Assembly: GCA_914767715.1 (NCBI GenBank)
Contig: OU612069.1
Span: forward strand, 13,639,387-13,703,386
Length of the DNA: 64,000 bases
Origin: Membranipora membranacea
Lineage: Eukaryota > Bryozoa > Gymnolaemata > Cheilostomatida > Membraniporidae
Reading direction: 5' to 3'
Shown here in pieces: positions 58,480 through 64,000 of this stretch (its first letter is position 1; each line of letters begins with the position of its first letter). Under the pieces are notes generated by a model. The model had not been told where the DNA came from, searched no databases, and saw only the letters and a list, made by a program, of their open reading frames with translations. A program made the translations under genes and the position numbers.

Positions 58480-59444
58480 TGCCAGTATTACAATCTGTGG
58501 TTGTCCACTAATGACTCTCATTTATCTATGTAATCAACGAATCAAATAATAACACTGTACTTCAGTATAGTAGTAGCCTTCCACCCGTCAACATCTAGGG
58601 CTCATGCCCGTTCAGCCGACATCTTATTATCCAGACTCAACTATTATATTATGTACTTTATTCTGGACTAATCTTACTATCAATCATCACTATAAATAGC
58701 TTCAAGTCAATCTATATAATATTCATGGTGAGTTTTCTTCTGTTATTTATACTTGTCGACTGCGTAACTTTCACTACAAATGTATAATTCTACCGATTGT
58801 GACGCTACGTTATTTTGTTTATTCTCAACTCCGTTCTTATTTTCAACGCGTTGTGAGGTTTCCCGATTATTTATTTATATATTATTATCATTGCTGGCCG
58901 GCGTTATTATGTAAAGTTCTATCTCGGATTGTTTGAGACTGATTAATTTATTTCTCAGTTTTGTTATATGTACTTGTATTTTTTAACCTGTCGGTGCATA
59001 TATTTAGGATTAATAATTTGTTTTAGGAGCTAATTATGTCGGGGCGCTGCTATATTCGGTTATGATAACAATGTATACCATTATTACCTGTTCTGATTCT
59101 GCCGATGGTGGTTAATACACCAACAATTGTGAGTTTAATATTTGAATGACATTTGACCATTTCCTTTTGTAATACTGTGTACTCATTTTATAAACAGAAT
59201 TCGGATTTCATAATATTGTGGCATATTTTTACCACACAGATTTTGCACCGTTTTTTTTGTTGTTGCCACATTTTAACCGTTCTGACAATTTTAAAGCACA
59301 GATTACTCATACAACATTCATAATGAGATAATTACTATTGCTCCCTATTTTACCATCCATGCTTCTCTTGACTAATAATTTTGTTTGTCATTTCCAGGGT
59401 AAAATTAAATAAAGACTGTTGCGACTATACAATACAACCACCAT
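58480..59444. other. AT-rich spacer between satellites
   Basis: No exon chain or repeat recognised. Confidence 0.45.
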
Positions 59445-60466
59445 CCTTACCTTACCTCACCTCACATTACCTCACATTACCTCACCTCACATTACCTCAC
59501 ATTACCTCACCTCACCTCACCTCACCTCACCTCACCTCACCTCACCTCACCTCACCTCACCTCACCTCACCTCACCTCACCTCACCTCACCTCACCTCAC
59601 CTCACCTCACCTCACCTCACCTCACCTCACCTCACCTCACCTCACCTCACCTCACCTCACCTCACCTCACCTCACCTCACCTCACCTCACCTCACCTCAC
59701 CTCACCTCACCTCACCTCACCTCACCTCACCTCACCTCACCTCACCTCACCTCACCTCACCTCACCTCACCTCACCTCACCTCACCTCACCTCACCTCAC
59801 CTCACCTCACCTCACCTCACCTCACCTCACCTCACCTCACCTCACCTCACCTCACCTCACCTCACCTCACCTCACCTCACCTCACCTCACCTCACCTCAC
59901 CTCACCTCACCTCACCTCACCTCACCTCACCTCACCTCACCTCACCTCACCTCACCTCACCTCACCTCACCTCACCTCACCTCACCTCACCTCACCTCAC
60001 CTCACCTCACCTCACCTCACCTCACCTCACCTCACCTCACCTCACCTCACCTCACCTCACCTCACCTCACCTCACCTCACCTCACCTCACCTCACCTCAC
60101 CTCACCTCACCTCACCTCACCTCACCTCACCTCACCTCACCTCACCTCACCTCACCTCACCTCACCTCACCTCACCTCACCTCACCTCACCTCACCTCAC
60201 CTCACCTCACCTCACCTCACCTCACCTCACCTCACCTCACCTCACCTCACCTCACCTCACCTCACCTCACCTCACCTCACCTCACCTCACCTCACCTCAC
60301 CTCACCTCACCTCACCTCACCTCACCTCACCTCACCTCACCTCACCTCACCTCACCTCACCTCACCTCACCTCACCTCACCTCACCTCACCTCACCTCAC
60401 CTCACCTCACCTCACCTCACCTCACCTCACCTCACCTCACCTCACCTCACCTCACCTCACCTTACC
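59445..60466 (+). repeat. (CCTCA)n pentanucleotide satellite
   Basis: About 1 kb. From about 59510 to 60460 it is a perfect run of about 190 units. The left edge is degenerate, with CATTA and CTTAC variants. Open frames spelling TSPHL are artefacts of the repeat. Confidence 0.97.
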
Positions 60467-61299
60467 GTAGATCTGAAAAATGTGATAGATTGTGTCCTCC
60501 GCTTCACTAAATGATTAAGATGATATATTTCTTGTTTGACAAATGACATAAAGCTATGGATACAGCACAAATTCCTGAATATGATGTGAAAACTAATATG
60601 AAGTGCTTTCAATTAGATCTTTTTTTTGCGCCATGAGAGAGCTTAAATATTTCACCATAATGCAGCATCCTAAACAGGGCAATGACAATTAGATCACATT
60701 AGAAGATCTCATTGATTGCTAACGTTTGTCCAATGAGTTTGTATCAAATTACACACTGCTGTTTCCAGTCCATTTCCAGTGCAAGACTTGATGCAGATTT
60801 TTACTGGGATGTGGGATCGGACTACCTAATATTGGCGGGAGTTATGTTTCCATTTGAGATGAGTGGATAGCTTCAGATCAGACATTCCAGTAAATACTGG
60901 ATGATGCTTGAGCGAAATTTTGTGGTCGACAGAGAGTCTTACAATCTGTTTCAATGAGACCTCCTGGGGAACTGTGTTGGATCACTTTGATCAGAACACT
61001 TGCGCTTTTAGTTTTCTGATTGGACAAATTATTTCCAAAGTATTGGTGTTTTGTCATCAAGACCTTTGGCTATTTAATTGTGAGACGCTTTGTGGAACTC
61101 CCTGAGCAAACCTTCAGTATATTAGAAAGCCTGGTAAGCGCAAGGGTGGATGTCTTTTGTCTGGTTGTCTTTTCATCTCACGGTTTAATTCCCATAGAAA
61201 ATCAAACTGTTACCAAATAAGTTCTAACAGTGAATTTATATTACTAACAATAGATAAAGAGTGCTTATTGTTAAAGTTTGTTTATTACAAAGGATTTCA
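60467..61299. other. No gene recognised
   Basis: Overlapping short frames on both strands at 60878-61220 show no similarity that I recognise. Confidence 0.4.
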
Positions 61300-61559
61300 A
61301 CAATAAGCTTATTCGCTGGTTAATAAATAAATAAATCAATAATAAATCAATAAATGATTTATAGGCATTTATTGAAGGAGAGGCACTCAATAAAACCTGG
61401 TCGTGATAAAACCTTCTTGAGTTAATTTTGGACCCCTTAACTAATAGCTCTATTATTGGCTAAAAATAATTTTTAGTGCCATTTCATTCGAATGCACGCC
61501 TAGTAAATAATGTGGTCACCTTGACAACAGACGTCTATTGACAGGCGAATAAGCTTAAT
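61300..61559. mobile_element. Short MITE
   Basis: Imperfect inverted ends (AATAAGCTTATTCGC and its inverse), 260 bp. Flanked by the direct repeat GATTTCA (61293-61299 and 61560-61566). The 7-bp duplication could also be a reduced 8-bp hAT-type duplication. Interior rich in AATA. Confidence 0.6.
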
Positions 61560-61810
61560 GATTTCAGTCTTATAAAAAAAACATCAAAACATTTTACATG
61601 TAATCACAGGACTTTCTAAACCAAAAAGTTGTGCAAAGGCTAATTTCTCATAACATTAGCTGCGATACATGAATTAATCGTACCCCTGCAAGCCATTAAA
61701 AAGTGCGGCCAAATAAGACTAAGTGTAGAAAAACAGAATAGAAGTCGACCAATAATGTGACATTTGGTGTCAAACAAATAGCTAGGTCAAAAAATACCAC
61801 TAGTGATAAT

Positions 61811-62717
61811 CTAGATATTAACCTTGATGGTACCCGCGATACCAGCCCTACACACAGGACATTGAGGCATAGATGCAGCGCACTGAACACAGCAGACAAG
61901 ATGTGAACAAGGTAAGAATATTATCCCGACTACTCCATCAAGGCAGACCTTACATCTCAGCTTTGAGGCTGCGTTCTCAAACAGCTGCCGATTACTGTAG
62001 TCTGAATCCTGCACATCTGTAAAAAAGGACACAAATAAGTCAGCGATTTCGGAGGGCTGTACAACCTGATTGGAGATTATCAAGATGATTGACTAACTTC
62101 AATAAGATCCCAAAGTATAAGCAGCCCACATCATCGCAGGGGAATAAGAAGACATAAAATCACTGCTATGTCGTTGCATAAAATAAAAATTAACACAAAG
62201 TTTCTGCTGGTCACCACATTCATTATCAAACAGAGTCGTAGCCCTTTGAGAATATAATATGATTGTACACGAAAAAGAAAAGAAAAGACAAAAGGTTTGT
62301 CATCAACTATGTGACAAGGCAAGTATCAGGCGTGATTCCTGATGTTTAGCCTATGCCCTTTTACTAGTGTTGACAAAGGCCATGTTCGAAGTATGGCTCA
62401 GCCAAAGGACTTGTACTTCAATTCTAAAGTACCACAATGCCGTGATGAATTAGGGGTCTAGTAGCGTTTGGTAGGCATATATCAGATCAGATATTAACAC
62501 ATGAAAGGAGGCCCCCAAGCTATTTATCGTAACAAAATCAATCACTGTATTAGAAAACTTCTATTCTAGTAGGCAGTAGGGCTTAACATTCAACTAAACT
62601 AACTAAACTCAATCCACCACACACACATATCCAATATCTAGACATCAGTGATCCTTACTTACCAGTAGTCTCAGAGTTATGAGTATCCCAATTTCCACTA
62701 TTCACTCCGTCCATCAT
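61811..62717 (-). CDS. Stand-alone IAP-type RING finger protein
   Basis: Two exons (62717-62663 and 62016-61811) with donor GTAAGT and acceptor TTTTTTACAG join in phase to give 86 residues. The C-terminal RING has the exact inhibitor-of-apoptosis spacing: Cys40, Cys43, Cys55, His57, Cys61, Cys64, Cys71 and Cys74 (C-x2-C-x11-C-x-H-x3-C-x2-C-x6-C-x2-C). The sequence KLRCKVCLDGVVGIIFLPCS is very close to BIRC-type RINGs, which are E3 ubiquitin ligases that dimerise through this domain. The usual BIR domains are absent. The first exon encodes a short acidic, polar leader starting MMDG. It may be a complete small gene, the tail of a larger one whose other exons lie elsewhere, or an alternative transcript. 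Expected activity is E2 binding and ubiquitin transfer. Confidence 0.75.
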
Positions 62718-64000
62718 GTTACCGTATGCTAATAATTGTGTCAATGTAGTGCCGACTTCTTCATTCAATCAATACTCTACTATTACTACGCTTAGTTCGA
62801 ATCTACTGTATTAATACTGCGGCAATTATTAGCTTATCTATTTAGCCTGTGGTCGAGCTTGAATGCTTAACCTGTTTTCGGGTGGCATTATAGCCTTCCC
62901 ATGAGGAAGTAGATTTAAGAAAGCTCTGGAAAGTTTTCATCATTTGGAAATTCCAGTCATACATAATGAATTATACAATCTATAACGATTCATTCATGCG
63001 GTCATCACCGGATGTTATCCAAAAGATGCATGACCATGATTTTCCTGCTCATATGTTTACTGTTTATGTAAGCCAGATTTTCCTGCTTTGGGGATGCCAC
63101 TTCTAATGTGATAACCAATGATATAACGCTGTTTGTACAAATTACTCATCTCCCAATTGTGTGGTTTTTCCATCATCATTGATAATAAGCAATGTAGATT
63201 CCCATAGTCCCATATTCCCTATGCCTACCCTGGCGTCAGCCTCGGTGTGGCAGCTCACTCACTCTATTGTGACACGTATAGATGACCACTGTAATGACCA
63301 TGTCTCAACAAATACCTGGCAACTTCCTAACTCTCATCAACCGAAATTACTACTCAACACCGAAGGTGTAGAATTGGATCAGTCTGCTCCGCAGACAGGG
63401 CCGGGGCATTTTGTCCGTCGGGCTCCCGGGTTCACAAACCCTATGCCTACCCTGGCGCAAGCCTAGGTGTGGTATCTCGCATACTTCAACACTATCGAGC
63501 TTGTCAGATCTTCAAATCCGTTACTTGAACATTTCAATAATAGGCAGTAGCCCTCATATTTTCCGTGTTATTTTATTTAATATTCAGTGTAACGTCTTTT
63601 CTGTTATACCTGTATATATGTTTATTCATTCATTCATGTAACATGTAAGACGCCATTCATTCATGTAACATGTAAGACGCCATTGCCCTACCATATACAT
63701 GCCACACTGTACGCCTGGCTTACTCACAAAAGTGTATAATATAACTATAGCAGTCAAAACTAGTCAAGGTACACAACAAAATATTAATCCCTTGAAGTTA
63801 TTCATAAATTTTGCAATTCCGTGATTGAACGCATAACTGATCTATCTGTACATCATACGACTTAAACAAGGTGACGAATGAGGTCACCACACATATCCAC
63901 GTCATACAAGCATAGTATTGTCGGAGTGCCAACGTAGGGTACTCCTACTCAGGAGCTAAGTAGCATTGACACGGAGTCTTTGAAAATGGTGCAAGCCGGT
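62718..64000. repeat. Terminal region with short duplications
   Basis: A segment of about 40 bp (CCTATGCCTACCCTGGCG…) occurs at 63219-63258 and again at 63440-63480. A 28-bp unit ending in TGTAACATGTAAGACGCCAT is tandemly repeated at about 63625-63685. No gene recognised. Confidence 0.5.

Noticed and set aside
58018-58533. Long open frames spelling LPYPT repeats
   Set aside because: They arise from the 5-bp satellite, which is open in several frames. No splice, start or flanking support.
59381-60514. Open frames of over 360 codons spelling TSPHL repeats
   Set aside because: Direct consequence of (CCTCA)n, not a protein gene.
63940-64000. Segment resembling part of a 5S rRNA gene (CAGGAGCTAAGTAGC)
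   Set aside because: Only about 15 bases look similar and the rest does not fit.
1-64000. CRISPR arrays, bacterial operons, ribosomal RNA genes
   Set aside because: None seen. The tandem repeats lack regular unique spacers, and the genes have introns.

Overview
This is an animal (metazoan) genome window, most likely from an early-branching invertebrate such as a sponge or cnidarian. That placement is an inference from AT-rich DNA, genes split by GT-AG introns of roughly 0.2 to 2.4 kb, and a mix of BEL/Pao, hAT, PIF/Harbinger and jockey/CR1-like repeats. I cannot name the species. No bacterial operons, rRNA genes or CRISPR arrays were seen.

Layout. Positions 1-11628 (block A) hold a hAT element (155-2398), a LINE tail, a gag-only BEL/Pao-like LTR element (3650-5948), and two convergent genes for a family of small secreted, dibasic-site peptide precursors (6254-6849 on + and 8951-9551 on -). 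Positions 11629-19040 form a large inverted repeat with a LINE copy, a ~360-bp tandem array and a hAT-type MITE carrying a tRNA-like Pol III module. Positions 19041-25990 are gene-poor apart from a probable multi-exon membrane-protein gene on the minus strand. Positions 25993-38418 form a ~12.4-kb palindrome. Its left arm is a second copy of block A (block A'), its right arm an inverted copy, and its centre holds PIF/Harbinger remains. It carries three more members of the peptide family, one of them broken.

Positions 39391-48300 hold a hairpin, a C2H2 zinc-finger gene and a six-exon gene of unknown function. Positions 48750-55935 (minus) encode a ten-exon SLC15/POT-type proton-coupled oligopeptide transporter homologue with a hAT element in one intron. 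From 56600 to the end are a minisatellite, a LINE remnant, two long pentanucleotide satellites, a MITE and a two-exon stand-alone IAP-type RING gene (minus).

The most notable content is the secreted-peptide family. Five loci share the same architecture: TATA box, short untranslated first exon, a 49-nt signal-peptide exon, and a last exon encoding a basic Gly/Lys/Arg-rich region with an NKR(R) cleavage-like motif. The copies were spread by segmental duplication and inversion. They then diverged at the C-terminus by stop gain and stop loss, and at the promoter by an LTR element inserted ten bases upstream of one TATA box. Exon models were joined by hand from splice consensus and reading-frame continuity and have no transcript support.
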